The notes under the pieces: model-generated
What the model was told of the DNA's origin: nothing
The model's database searches: none
What the model saw: only the letters and a program-made list of their open reading frames with translations
Shown here: piece after piece, positions 11,975 to 23,352 of the stretch
How positions within the stretch are numbered: position 1 is the stretch's first letter
Layout: each line of letters starts with the position of its first letter
Position numbers and translations under genes: made by a program
Assembly (NCBI GenBank): GCA_944470555.2
Contig: OX104131.1
Coordinates: 18,096,515-18,160,514 of the forward strand
Direction: 5' to 3'
DNA length: 64,000 nt
Source of the DNA: Heterobilharzia americana
Lineage: Eukaryota > Platyhelminthes > Trematoda > Strigeidida > Schistosomatidae

Positions 11975-12842
11975 CACGTTTAGGTGGCATCGATAGCTTG
12001 ATGCCTACGACTATGATCTCATCGAGTATATCACTTAAACAATCTTCCCCTGTAAATGTTTCATCACAGTGTCTACAGAGTAATTTGAAGCATGAAATTA
12101 CCAATCAAAATGGTGATATAGTCTACAATCAATCTAATGATGATATACGCATAGATTTGCGTAAAACCGGTGGTGGTTCCGGTAGATCTGTTAAATTAGA
12201 ACTACGAGAATTGTTGGATCTTGTGTTAGCTGCTTCTGCTCGTACACCGAATCCTTTAGTTCTTGCAGATAGTGGAAAGATTTACACCCACATCCTGGCA
12301 CATCACAACGTCCTCCAGTTGGTTTGGTTACTCAGCTACTTTGGCGCGCACGTGCATTGGATGATCGTGGACCGTGGATTTTAACCTTTGCTATGTGGTG
12401 GTTGATGCAACATTATTTCGGTATTGGCAGTCGAATGCATCATGTACGTCTTCGTTGGGGGCATTTACGATTGGTTTCGGGTGTTGTTGATCCTCTCACT
12501 GGAGAGTTATGCGATGCGGTTGAATATGTTGGTCCATCAGCATTCACAACTGCCAAGGCATGTGCACTACTTGAATCTAATCCTTCTTCACAGGAATCAC
12601 CTTTTCGTCGTGTTTATCCTTCTTCTGGATGGGGTGAGGCTGAGATTGCAGTCGCGGCTGCATTAGCTTCTGAACTTGGTATGAATCGTCCACGCGTTCG
12701 CCCTTTGGATACTGATCCGTCTGTACCTCCAGTTCCCGCTCGTTCAGGTCCTGATTTTGTATCATTGTATAAATCATTCGCTAGACATAGACAACAAGCT
12801 TCATTACTTCCAGATGCACCTTTTTATGTTCAACCTTTACAG
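11975..12842 (+). CDS. Gene 1, coding exon 3: first half of DUF3504 domain 1 (one frame break)
   Basis: TTTATAG acceptor and GTTAGT donor. The exon enters with CA (Ser with the T of exon 2) and exits in phase 0 after CAG. The first part encodes SRLGGIDSLMPTT and a charged segment with ELRELLDLV; the second encodes DRGPWILTF, then HVRLRWGHLRL, and ends FYVQPLQ. The W-x-L-T-F, L-R-W-G and F-Y-x-Q-P blocks are those of DUF3504, the Crypton tyrosine-recombinase-derived domain of QRICH1 and ZMYM proteins. The two parts are in different frames: the first runs to a stop at 12382-12384, while the second is open only from 12273. One missing base around 12274-12290 would reconcile them, most simply an assembly or homopolymer error. 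Confidence 0.85.
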
Positions 12843-12939
12843 GTTAGTTTTAGATGAATGTTAATCTTTGCTACAGTTTGTTTACTGGTTACTTCTATGA
12901 CTCTTACAGTAACTTCGTCTTCATATTAATATCACTCGT

Positions 12940-13090
12940 CCCCAAACGATAGGTCACAAGCTTGAACCCTGTCACACCCACTGAGGTTTGAACAACCAGG
13001 TAATATTACTAACCGCCATAGGAAATAGGTGTGGCTCATTGTCTACTGCACGAATTCGGATATAAGGCTGCTGAGTGGATTTCAATTCCC
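12940..13090 (+). repeat. S3 SINE copy
   Basis: Degraded head (GCTTGAACCCTGTCACACC), CACTGAGGTTTGAACAACC block and the AAATAGGTGTGGCTCATTG tail in the same order as the other S3 copies. Located in intron 3 of gene 1. Confidence 0.55.
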
Positions 13091-13374
13091 TGTGTCAAAC
13101 ATCAGTTACGTTCATAGTATTCAATGTCACTGATCATTTGCTTTAGTGTTCTAGAATAAGAATCCACTTACATCCTTCTGTTGATTTTCTCTTTGCATAT
13201 TGTTGTAATAAAATGTGACAACTCTAATTACAAATACTTTCCTGCTAAATGCTGCTCTATGTGAGCATAGTACACGAGTATGAAATTATTTGAGTAGTTA
13301 ACTTCTTCTCCGGACTACGTAAAACTCCGACATATATTAGAGAATCATTCAAATTATCAGTTTAAAGATGGTTT

Positions 13375-14265
13375 TTAGCCAAACATGCCCTCCATATCCG
13401 AGCTGAGATTTATTCAGCAACCAGCTCGTTTGGGCTGATGCAACACCGCAAGCAAGTGAAGTGGTTAACGTATTCAGTCAATTCTACTCCCCATCCTTAA
13501 ACTGGAGGTAGTTACAGCAGACCAGTCCTAAAGCATCATCTTACATTTGAGAGGTGCGAAAAGCTTGTCAAACACACTCAGTTTTCTGCCCATCGCGTTC
13601 AGAAGAGTCTGCATTTTTATCAGCGTCTCCTAGCAGGATAATATCGTCTGCATACTCCAAGTCAACCAGGTACCACCCCCTGTCCCTATCCTAGGGAGTA
13701 GATCAATCCCTGTGAAGTCAGAGGTACCTAAGGTTATGTCCATTAGTACATGGATGGTGAAGTTAAATAGGAACAGTGAGAGTGGACAACCCTGGCAGAA
13801 ACAACCAGTTGTCTTCAATTCACATGACAACTATCCGTAGACCAACTCCTACACGACTGTGTCCGAGTCGAGAGCTTTGATAGGCACTGTATACTTGGTC
13901 GGTACTACCTGGTTCACAGCTACAACACCTCACAGTCGACAGAGTCGAATGCCACTTTCAGGTCGAGAAATACGACAATTGTGGACCACTTGCCAGTAAG
14001 TATGCCTGTGTTCCATAACCTGTGGGAGGGTGAAAATCTGATCTATGCACCCACCCTCTTTCAGGTCTACATGAAACCTGCCTGGTTTTCACGACTTTTT
14101 TGTTTTCGAGCTCCAATTAAGCATCGGATAAGTACAAACACAAGGATTTTGAACACGATGTTAATCAAACTGATTCCCCTATAGTTGTCACAAGAAGACT
14201 CTTCTCCTTTTTTATAGACTTGAATGAACAGTGAAGTCGACCAGTTTGAAGATGGTTTTCAGTGC
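13375..14265 (-). mobile_element. RTE-like retrotransposon, family A, reverse transcriptase part
   Basis: The reverse complement gives NYRGISLINIVFKILVFVL near 14195 and 14130, a GCIDQIFTL block near 14050, then a GCPLSLFLFNFTIHVLMD block near 13780, and ends about the YADDI region and beyond near 13390. This is the RT fingers/palm order of RTE elements. Stops interrupt it. It overlaps in content with 10.08-11.01 kb, so the two are separate insertions rather than halves of one copy. Confidence 0.7.
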
Positions 14266-14599
14266 AAATTAGTTTCTATTAAATTACAAATTCCTTTTTC
14301 AAAATTGTTTATTTTTGCTGTTGATATCGTTGTTCATTAGGAGTGAATGAATTTTTATTCAACGATGATCAACTCACTGTAACCTTGACATCTGCCGCCT
14401 AGCGGTTTATATTTCAATAAACAACCTTTCCTACCAGGAGACATTGCATAGTGGTTACATATGGGTGGAAGTTATATATAAAATGCTGTTATCCTTCTGC
14501 AGTATGCGTTATATGAATACCGCTTTAGCGCCTTGATTAATCTTTGTTCCTAGAAGTTGAAACTTGAACAGTGGGTTGAATTGAAATGCACCCACCAAC

Positions 14600-14760
14600 T
14601 ATGTTCACATCCATTCATTAGGCAATGAGACACACATATTGTGCAAGGGCCAATTATACTACCTGGGTGCTCACACCTCGGCTCGAACCCGTAACCAATT
14701 GGTTGAAAGTCGATTACTTAGATTATTGACTCACAGATCCAGTATCCATATTTCATAGTC
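14600..14760 (-). repeat. S3 SINE copy (minus)
   Basis: On the minus strand: A-box-like ACCAATTGGTTA, B-box-like GGGTTCGAGCC, then CCCAGGTAGTATA and ATGTGTGTCTCATTGCC, the S3 order. Confidence 0.6.
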
Positions 14761-14936
14761 GTTTGGTAGAACGTACATTGTGTATCTTCTCTACCCTCTC
14801 CTCGGGTACACGTATGCACACATGTCGGTATATTCGCAGGGATTTTTTTTGTCAGTGTTGTATTTTCGGTCTATTTTTGTGTTGTATTCCTGTTACTTTA
14901 TTCTTATTCATTGTTTTTCTCCTTTTTTTCCATTAG

Positions 14937-16156
14937 AATTCAGCTTCTGCTCTCCAATCGAAAGCTGCTATTGCATGGTTCAGTATTGGTGCATTAGGCA
15001 AAAATCGAATTGGTGCATTAATGCGTAATATCGTTGATAAGGTTGTTCGACCAGATATGCCTCGTGTTGCAACAGCTGCATTGTCAGCAGCGACTACTGC
15101 ATGTGTGATAGCAGCGGATAGAGCAGCACTGGCACTGACTGATTGTCACACCTCGAATACTTCAGATCTTAGTAATCGTCAACAATCATTAGTTGATAGA
15201 TTATCATGTCTATTGGGTACCAATATGTCGAATACAATGAATATGAAAACTGATATATTGTCCAATGAATCACCTTCTAACAAAAACAATCATAGTATGA
15301 ATATTAATTTAAGTAATGATGACAGTAGTGGAACGATAAATAAGACTAATACAGTGTTGCTTTCACGCTTAGAAAATCCTGAGACAAATGTACTTCTTTT
15401 GTCATCATCATCAACAGGTCAATTGCCATCAATGATGACAACACATTCAGATATTCGTAATGCAAGTCATTTAGTTTTAAAATGCCAAAACTAGTAACAT
15501 CCCCCACTGTATCCTCTTGTAGTTTATCATCAATGAATAATATACCCTTATCCTCAATGATTGCTCCATTATCCTCATCATCATCATCGAGTAAATTGTC
15601 TCCATCAAGTTTTAGAAATCAAATAGTTTATGAAGCGTCATCATTTCAACAGCAACAACAACAACTTCCATTACAGTGTCAGTCATTGTTATTTACTCAG
15701 CCTTCACAACAACAGACTTTTATTCAAGAAAATGATCGAATGATTATCAATCCAACTAACCAATTGCCTACTAACAGTTTTGTCCTGTTGACTACTGTAG
15801 ATGGACAGACATTTTTAGCTCCTAGTGGTGCCAACTTTAACAGCATTTATCCAACTGGAAATCAAGCAAATAGTTATATACTAATACCAAATCCAACATC
15901 TAGTATTAGTGGTTCTAATTCTACTAGTACTACTACTACTACCACTACTACTACTACTAGTAGTAGTAGTAGTAATGCTATTTCTGCTACTACTGCTACT
16001 GCTGTGACTACTAACAATAGTAATAATAATAGTAATAATCTAACTTTAAGACCAGAATATATGGATGCCTTATATTCTCAGTCACAGCATTCAGTTCAAC
16101 AAAATCCATTTATACTATCTGGTTTAGGAAGTCAAGTGTTAAGAACACAGAATTTG
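14937..16156 (+). CDS. Gene 1, coding exon 4: end of DUF3504 domain 1 plus Ser/Thr/Asn-rich linker (one frame break)
   Basis: TCCATTAG acceptor and GTAAGT donor, both phase 0. It opens NSASALQ and AWFSIGALGKNRIGALM, the C-terminal block of DUF3504 (W-F/Y...G-x-N-x-L/I-G), then an Ala-rich helix-like stretch. The remainder is low-complexity Ser/Asn/Gln/Thr, including a Thr run followed by Ser and Asn runs near 15920-16040. The first frame hits a TAG at 15492-15494; the frame open from about 15480 to the donor is shifted by -1. The transition contains TTTTAAAA at 15475-15482, which includes the heptamer T-TTA-AAA in the incoming frame. A lost base in the assembly is the simplest reason. The DUF block parallels NWFTVHAWGKNKLGGLF of exon 8. 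Confidence 0.85.
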
Positions 16157-16492
16157 GTAAGTTTTCATAAAATATTTCTCAATGTATACAGTGTATTGAA
16201 AGCACAAAAAAGAAAAAAAGAAAAGATGTGTACATGCTATACATTTTTAAAGGTTAACACCTTTAAATAAACAGTTTTAACCTTTAAGATATTGTAAACT
16301 AATTGATTGATTACTCAGTGTTGACAATTTTTGGATTTTCTAAAGTTTTCATAGATGAGCGTTAAAAGTATGAGAATTTTAATTCCTATTAAATGACATT
16401 GTCTAATAATCAGGCTGTATAATAATGAACTGATAAAAGTTGTAAATATTTATTATATAGTGATTCTCAAAACTCAAGTCGGGTTCGATCGC

Positions 16493-16548
<56 letters not shown>
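16493..16548. repeat. (TA)n microsatellite
   Basis: About 28 uninterrupted TA units. Confidence 0.95.
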
Positions 16549-17039
16549 TATTCAATGTTACAATGGTTTTTAATGATTATCTAGTCAATATGACTAAAAC
16601 TAACTTGAAATGAATTCACTTGTTAAAACCTATCCAATCGAGTTATTTAAAGATAACAGGGAATACTTAAAGTATGAATCCTGATACAGTCTACTACAAT
16701 CTAAAGATGTTACATATTGAAAAATAAGAGACTTGTAAATGGAATGAGAATGGAAAATAGATGAAAAGTAGCATTTCTGTATGGACTCTTTACATTTTCC
16801 TTTCAGGTTCTAGTACTCAAGTTTCACTTTGAAGATTTCATGATCTTTACATTGCTCCTACACAGAATAGTATGTTTGCAAATTTTCATTATTTCAAAGT
16901 TCCATCGTCTTAAAGTTAATAATCACTGACTTCTTGAAGTATAATAATGCTGAATTCACTGAAGTAAAGACTACTTTTATTACTATTTATTGATATACTT
17001 GAAATTCTTCGTTGTTTTATTGGATCGAATTGTTCGACC

Positions 17040-17205
17040 TATAATTGGCATATAGGCTCCTATGCGGATGCCTTGATATTGCCTGAATGTTAATTAAGCT
17101 AATTTGTTTGGTTGTGACTAGCAGGAGAATCCAGGATGCGCGTTTCATTCGATTTGGTACTTGCGTACTGGATTCTTCTGCTAGTCACAACCAAACAAAT
17201 TATCT
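17040..17205 (-). repeat. Sm-alpha SINE tail with a 34-bp hairpin
   Basis: Minus-strand Sm-alpha 3' sequence (GCATAGGAGCCTATATGCC region at 17050-17070 and ATCCTGGATTC at the ribozyme cleavage side). Arms 17101-17134 and 17168-17201 are reverse complements with one mismatch and a 33-base loop. The right arm duplicates, inverted, the sequence next to the hammerhead cleavage site; the CUGANGA part of the core is missing. Confidence 0.65.
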
Positions 17206-17309
17206 TAAAGACTACTTTAGTCTAGTAAAATGTGTATTCAAGTTAGTATGTACAGGTATACAATGACTTCTTGCATATCTTGACAAACCTCAGAAGATCT
17301 AGGCCTGAA

Positions 17310-17430
17310 TTTTCACCAACTAACCGATAGGTTACCCAGTTTATAGGTTTGAGGGGATCACGTGAGTCCGATCCCTCATAGGGTTGTGGGTGCGTACTGT
17401 TGAGGAACCTCACACTAGAAGAAGACAGCT
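17310..17430 (+). repeat. Degraded SINE with a hammerhead-like core (family H2)
   Basis: A GAGTCCGATCCCTC B-box-like block is followed by GTGGGTGCGTACTG, TTGAGGA and ACAGCTG. These are the modules of the H2 family, but the GAAA and core bases are altered. Confidence 0.45.
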
Positions 17431-17719
17431 GTTTAATAGTCTTAGTTTTCTTTTTTTTTCTACAACTGATATCAGTTTGTGATGAATACCAAGTTAAAAT
17501 CTAACAGTTATCCTTCTCAATAGCTCATTATTATTGAACTCTTTATCTTGGCACATTTTTATTTGAAACTGAGCCCACACTTAAGTCGACAGTTTAGCCT
17601 TAGTTCATTTAGTTACGATTGGCATTTCTGTTTACACTTATTGTCTTACGTTTCTTTGTTTTCCAAAGAAACATATACATATATGTGTTGTTTTGATATT
17701 TTATTTTATTTTGAAAAAG

Positions 17720-18658
17720 GTGTCATCTCATCAGCTGGCAACCACATCAATAGCAACAAGCAGGTCATCAGTCACACCTCGAGCATTTCATCAACCAATT
17801 GCATATCATCTCACTTCAAATCCGAGTAGTAATAACTCAATCCCAGTAAATCTAATTCTTTTGTCTACCTCCAATTCATCACCGTCTACTTTCACCCCTT
17901 CACCAATCTTATTGAACGCAACACCAACACCGACGCTAACAACACCAACAACAACAACAACAGCCCTACAAGCTCAATCACAATCATCTAACTTAGCAAC
18001 AGTTTATCAAACTGAAAATCGATGTGATTTCGACTTCAGCCAATGTTCAACTAGAGATACTAATCTGATTGATTCATTTCAGCCGATAATTATTCAAAGG
18101 AATGATTCAAATATGACTACACTTCTTGTGAATACAAACAATGATGGTGGTACACCTGTTCATCGAGCAATTACTCTCATGAATTCAGCTAATCCAACAA
18201 GTGTTAACAATAGTTGTAACATGACACCAGTAACTCTAACCTTGACAACACCGAAAACAACAATACCAACGACGGGGACAACAATAACATTACCTGCTTG
18301 TAATCAGATATTTTATGGACGAAACTCTTTACAGCATCAGCAACAACAACAACAACACTCTCAACTACCTGTGTTGTTTGATACTTCTGACATGGATCAG
18401 AAACTTACAGCCTCTACTACTGCTGCCACTGCTGCGGCTCTATTTCAAGTTAGTCCATTGAAACCAACTTATCAATCACAAAATAGTATCGTTCAAGCTC
18501 TCTCATGTGGACAGTTGGTTGCTATTGCTCAACCTGGTGTTGGTAATAGTAATATACAACCTCAGTTATCGACAGTAATTGAAAGGAAACAAGAATCTTC
18601 TACACTTCCGAATCAAATGCAACAACAGATTCAACAAAGACTGCAACAACAACATCAA
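17720..18658 (+). CDS. Gene 1, coding exon 5 (Thr/Ser/Gln-rich linker)
   Basis: GAAAAAG acceptor and GTAAGT donor, phase 0 at both ends. The 313 residues are Thr-, Ser-, Asn-, Pro- and Gln-rich, with Thr-Pro repeats (TPTPTLTTPTTTTT), two poly-Gln tracts (near 18340 and at the exon end) and an Ala stretch. There is no recognised domain. Together with exons 4 and 6 it forms a linker of about 1,000 residues between the two DUF3504 domains. The polar composition is prion-like and suggests disorder. An open frame of over 900 bases ending exactly at a strong donor supports it as coding. Confidence 0.85.
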
Positions 18659-19099
18659 GTAAGTCATGGATTTTTGATGATAAACACACCTACCTTCTCG
18701 TGTGATCTTTTTGAGTTTTATCCCATTGTCATACATTTTCTTAAAAGATGTCATGAAAACGCATCAACAAAATTAACTCTAAGTAGGTAGAACAAGATTA
18801 AAGTTCTAGTATAGATTGGTCGTTTAGATTTTGAACACTTTAATAGATCCTTCTTTATCTGTTATCGCTCATCTCATATGCCTATCTGTTCCTTTTCTTT
18901 TTGGATGGTGCTGTTAACAAGTGTGTGTGTCATGTTAGTCTGATTTTGACTGTTGTACTCTTAACATGGATACATAGAGACGACTACACTGTCTTAGACG
19001 ATACAACTATGGAATATTAGGACTTAATTTGATAAACTTTAATTTCTTTAGAATATCATTGGCATGTGATGAAACCAACTAGTTAGTTAGCAGTACGCT

Positions 19100-19325
19100 T
19101 GCTCAGTCACCATCTACTCTGATGTGCCATAGCTTAGGTTGAATTAGGTTTCAAGGTGGCCAGACGAAAATGTAGCACCAGTCGAGGAAGTCCCTGATTG
19201 TTGGTCTCAGGTGTATGGAGAGATGTTGAATATATGACTGAGGTATCCGATACGATAGGAATCAGGGGTTCAGAACTGTTGATGATGTGAATGAGAATCG
19301 GTCACAATGTCGCTATGAAGTGTGG
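19100..19325 (+). mobile_element. RTE family A, short 3' fragment
   Basis: TTTCAAGGTGGCCAGACGAAA followed by a CACCAGTCGAGGAAGTCCC block matches the W-H-Q-C-M-K-S-L-T coding block near the end of the family A ORF, followed by a decayed W-R-R-C block. Confidence 0.6.
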
Positions 19326-19374
19326 CAACTTGAAGTGATACACTTGTATGCGAAGTTCCAATTTGGTTCTGTCT

Positions 19375-19740
19375 GTCTGTCACTGAGACACAAACCTAGT
19401 ACTTATCGCTTTAAACATCAAAACGTTATCCACTAGGCCATTGGGGCATGAGAGTAGTTCGATCCAGTATGTCAGCAGGAAATTAATTTTTTCAATAAAT
19501 AAGAACTGATACGCATTGTAAAAGGGATTGCTCTCCCTCCTCACTGGCCTAGTGGATAATGCTTTAGCGTTTGGAGCGATGGGAGTCCCAGTGGGAACAC
19601 CATCAGTCACCGGAGTGCAGGCACACGCAGCTGACGAGTCGAAAATAGGATGAAACATGCATTGTGGACTTCACTGTTAGCCACCAGTTAACCACAACAT
19701 ATTGAAGCACTGTTATGATATCTACATAGGAGCCTATCTA
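19375..19740. repeat. Head-to-head pair of Sm-alpha SINE copies with hammerhead core
   Basis: A minus-strand tRNA-like head lies at 19381-19450 (GGCCTAGTGGATAACG on that strand). A plus-strand copy runs 19545-19740, with head GGCCTAGTGGATAATGC and hammerhead core CTGACGA at 19631-19637 and GAAA at 19652-19655. The cleavage triplet is replaced (ATTG), so self-cleavage is not expected. Confidence 0.7.
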
Positions 19741-21062
19741 CCAATCATCATCATCATCATTATCAACATAGGACCAGGCATTACTGCGTAACGGTCCGAG
19801 TTGCCACACCTCATATCAGCACATCAAGTAAAAAGGTAGTGAGGTGAAGGATGAAGATAAGTGAATGCAGTCAAAAGAAATATAAAGTATGAGAAGAAAG
19901 GAAAGAGGAGTGACAAAATAGTGAGATTCGGTATAGCGTTGTTAAGATGAGGATAATGTGTGTATACATCTGCGCCACTGACTTCGGTTCTGAGCCATAT
20001 CACCTAGGGTCTCCAACCACTGGTTCCTCTTGTCCCGTGGACCCCAACCACCTAGTCTGCATCGTCCTACATGGCTTAAACCAACAGTCAGAGACTTCAT
20101 ACATTGGTGCCATGTTTTAGTCTGGCCACCTCGGGCCTTTTTCCAGCCTGAACCCACCTCAGCCAACATTGTGTGACGAGGCAATCGGTGACTAGGCATA
20201 CGTAGTACGTGTCCCAACCATCTCAGTCGATGAAGGTTCACAACCTCGTCGACTGACTTACCTCTTCTCCCTAAAACTCTACACCTAACTTCTGCATTAC
20301 TCACATGGTGACACCACGGAATACGTCCTATACTACGAAGGCAACGGTGGTCAAATACCTGTAACCTTCTCATGTCTTCCACTTTCAATGGCCATGTTTC
20401 ACAGCCATACAGTAGAACAGAGCGGACTGCTGTGCAGTACACGCGACCCTTAATAGACAAACGAATATCACGGCGGCGCCATAGGTGGCGCAAATTGGCA
20501 AAAGCCAATCGAGCCTTTTGTATCCGTGCAGAAATCTCATCGGCAACTAACCCACCGGAGTTGATCCTACTTCCCAGGTAAGTGAAGTGGTCAACACACT
20601 CAACCACTTCACTCTCTATTGTTAACCGCGGTACCGCTGAAGACCAGTCCTGGAGCAAAAATTTGCATTTGGGTGGTGAAAATCGCATCCCAAACATTCT
20701 CAAATTCCCACTCAAAGTGTTCAGAAGACTCTGCATCTTGTCAGCGTCTTCACCTAACAGGACTATGTCATCTGCATATTCTAGATCTAAGGAAAATTCA
20801 CCTGTGGTCCGGTCAACGTCTTTGTAATTAGGTGACGAGAGGGAAACCTCCATAAGAATATCTATGATAAAATTAAATAAGAATGGGGATAGTGGGCATC
20901 CTTGACGGACACCACTTGATGAGTATAGCTCCCTGGACAACTCACCATAGGCTCTAACATGCCCACAAGTGTTCGAGTAGAGAGCTTTCAATAAGGTGAT
21001 GTACTTACTAGGCACGCCTTTCAGTGACAGACACTGCCATAAGACTTCTCGATCTACCAATA
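19741..21062 (-). mobile_element. RTE-like retrotransposon, family A, best copy (5' truncated)
   Basis: An uninterrupted minus-strand frame of 372 codons (21060-19942) covers the RT palm to the C-terminus. It shows GVRQGCPLSPF at residues 50-60, the catalytic YADD at 95-98, SVLLYGCETW, and a terminal CLRSIGRIPW...LRWLGHVLR region typical of RTE elements. The 5' side is cut just inside the V-D-R-E-V block, so endonuclease and fingers are missing. The 3' end is a run of ATG/ATC trinucleotides at 19742-19760. The lack of stops suggests a fairly young insertion. It sits antisense in intron 5 of gene 1. Confidence 0.85.
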
Positions 21063-21499
21063 GAGATCAAGCAATTCTATCCAGTATGTCAACGGGAGAT
21101 TACAAATATCAACCAATACATAGGTAGTGTAGTTGTTTAGGGTCTTCCCACTATGGAGAATTCATAACCATAACCCTAAATAAGTTAGGTTTAAGGTTTA
21201 AAGAGATAAATAATTCAGTCAGGCCTAATGTAATGTATGTGAAAAGCTTTGACCTGTTTAAATATCATCAATGTTTAAACCTTTATCAAATGTATTACGC
21301 TTACTGATCAATCGTCTGGACCAGTGTACAATATTATCTGAAATAGTCTAAGTTTGACAAGAAGTTAAAAGTGAAAACTTGAAAGTGACACTAATCCATG
21401 AAGTCATCGATTATTGACCTGAATTGTGCAGGGGAAATGTTGGCTTACATGTTGAGGCTAATGAAACAACCAAAATCAATAGTTCGAGACTAGGTGATA

Positions 21500-22080
21500 C
21501 GGTTTAGAATCGATCAAAAATAATAATATCATATAGCTTGTTGCGTGTATTTAGTATTGATTCGATAGACAACAAAGAATCGGTTACCGACCTCTCCCTT
21601 AACTCTACTATATTCATTTTAAGGATTTTCACCCTGTCCAATCTTACTATGTGGTTGTGTGTAATTACACGTATAGCTGTAACCGAGTTTTTTTTATAGA
21701 TTCCTAATCTTGCTAGGATCTTCCAATTTCGATTTGGCTGGGTTTTCGTGCTCAATTAGGCTAACTGACCTTAGTCGACTTCTTTAACCTATATATTTGA
21801 CCTCGCAATCATTAACAAGGGATTTGTTAAGCCAAATTATTCTGCCTAACTGAATCAGTAGAATCTTCTAACCTAAAAAGCTTATTTCTAAGTGAGTTTG
21901 TCGGTTTTAATACCACTCCAATCCCAGCCAGATTTGTTGAGAAATTTTCGTAACACTTCAGTGGTGCTTTCTCTATATGCTAACACAGTAAAAGTTTTGA
22001 ATTCTTCCATCCTGTCAGCATTATTAATTGCCGTTATCATCATTATTACTGATAGTAATAGTAGGACCCCTTCTTAACAC
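21500..22080 (-). mobile_element. Penelope-like element, GIY-YIG endonuclease fragment
   Basis: On the minus strand near 21815 the frame reads NDCEVKYIG, the GIY-YIG entry motif, then a basic stretch and RVKILKMNIVELRERS with IESILNTRNKLYD near 21540. This is the usual C-terminal order of Penelope-like endonucleases. Stops and shifts break it. 49.78-50.07 kb is a related copy. Confidence 0.6.
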
Positions 22081-23352
22081 CTTTCTTACTACTACTATCC
22101 ATATTTTTTCTTGCAAATCCCTATGAATTTATTGATAATTTTAGGTAGGTAATTACAGAGGAAAGCTTAACTGCAGCTATTCATGTGACATTATCAAAAA
22201 CTAACCTAGTTGAGTGGTGGGAGAGATTGATAACTGAATCTTTGTTTATCGAATTAACACGAAATAAAATGCAACAGGAATGATTCTCCACCTATTCCAG
22301 ATACTTGAAAAATTCTGCTAAACTTATCACTAAGACGGAGAGAGAATAAGACGTGTATATAAACCATATGGAGTTATCTTGTTGTGACTATGAACAGTAC
22401 ATTATGTTCAAAGCGTACTGCATTAAATAATACTGTTCCACTGTGTGTGCATGTGTGTGTGTGTGACACATCTAATGGAACTGTAATCTCCGAGATTGCC
22501 CAAGTTCTACTTCCATATTAATGCGTACATTTTTCTTGCGAATTCCTATGAATTTATTAATGATGAAATTGCAGTGCGTCTTCTTGGCAGCAAATATTAT
22601 TTAAAATAAATGAGTAAATATTGAAAGTATTTAGACATTAAATAAATCATCGTCTATGGTGTTGATGGGTAATCTTTAGTTTTTTTTTGTTTTAACCGGC
22701 TGGTCGTTGACATTCACCATTCACATCAGCGTCTTTATGCTGATGAACAGCTGCACAATGTGAGTCTCTACTTCAGTTATCTATGGATAGATAAGTTTTA
22801 GCGTCTCCCCCCCCTCCCTGAATAAATAAACTAGTTCTTTGAACAGTTTTCACAATCTAGCGTGTTATCTTATTTATTTGATTATCAATACTTACTCATA
22901 AGTAAGGCAATTGTTCAGATTAATTCACTTAAGACTGGTCATTAAGTTTTAGGTAATCATAAGACAGACAGCCTCTTATAGTTGTCAATGAAGCATGCAG
23001 AGTTTAAGTTCGCTGAAGTAGATCAAACTTTTCTCAAGATCTTTTAAGGTTGTAAAAGGCTTCCAAAAGATTATTTGCATTAATCGCTTAGAAGTAGTTA
23101 GAATACATCGGGGTTTTCATTTATCAATGAATATCTGATAGTTGAGTGTTTCAGATAGGCTTGAGTTTCACTGAACCCGATTTACTGTTGTTAGTCTGAC
23201 TTATGTACGAAGATGAAATCTATCTGTCATGATGAATAGTATTTCAAGGAAGTAATACATCAAATGAATATTGAACATTTTCACCACTTGCATATATCGC
23301 CTCTTTCAAACGTTTCCCCCTTCCCTCTTTCTCTCTCTCTACATATTTTTAG

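Larger units (their letters stand above)
16157..17719. other. Intron 4 of gene 1
   Basis: A (TA)n run and an Sm-alpha-derived hairpin are listed separately. The remaining sequence (16.55-17.04 and 17.43-17.7 kb) shows no recognised gene or repeat. The acceptor at 17718-17719 follows a T-rich stretch and GAAAAAG. Confidence 0.6.
18659..23352. other. Intron 5 of gene 1
   Basis: Holds the RTE family A copy, Sm-alpha copies and a Penelope-like fragment listed separately. In 22.1-23.35 kb I recognise only a short TG-rich run near 22440-22465; the rest is unassigned A+T-rich DNA. Confidence 0.6.

Noticed and set aside
15476..15482. Firm call of programmed -1 frameshifting
   Set aside because: The heptamer fits, but a second, non-slippery break in exon 3 has the same direction, which makes single-base assembly loss the more economical explanation; kept only as a finding to test.
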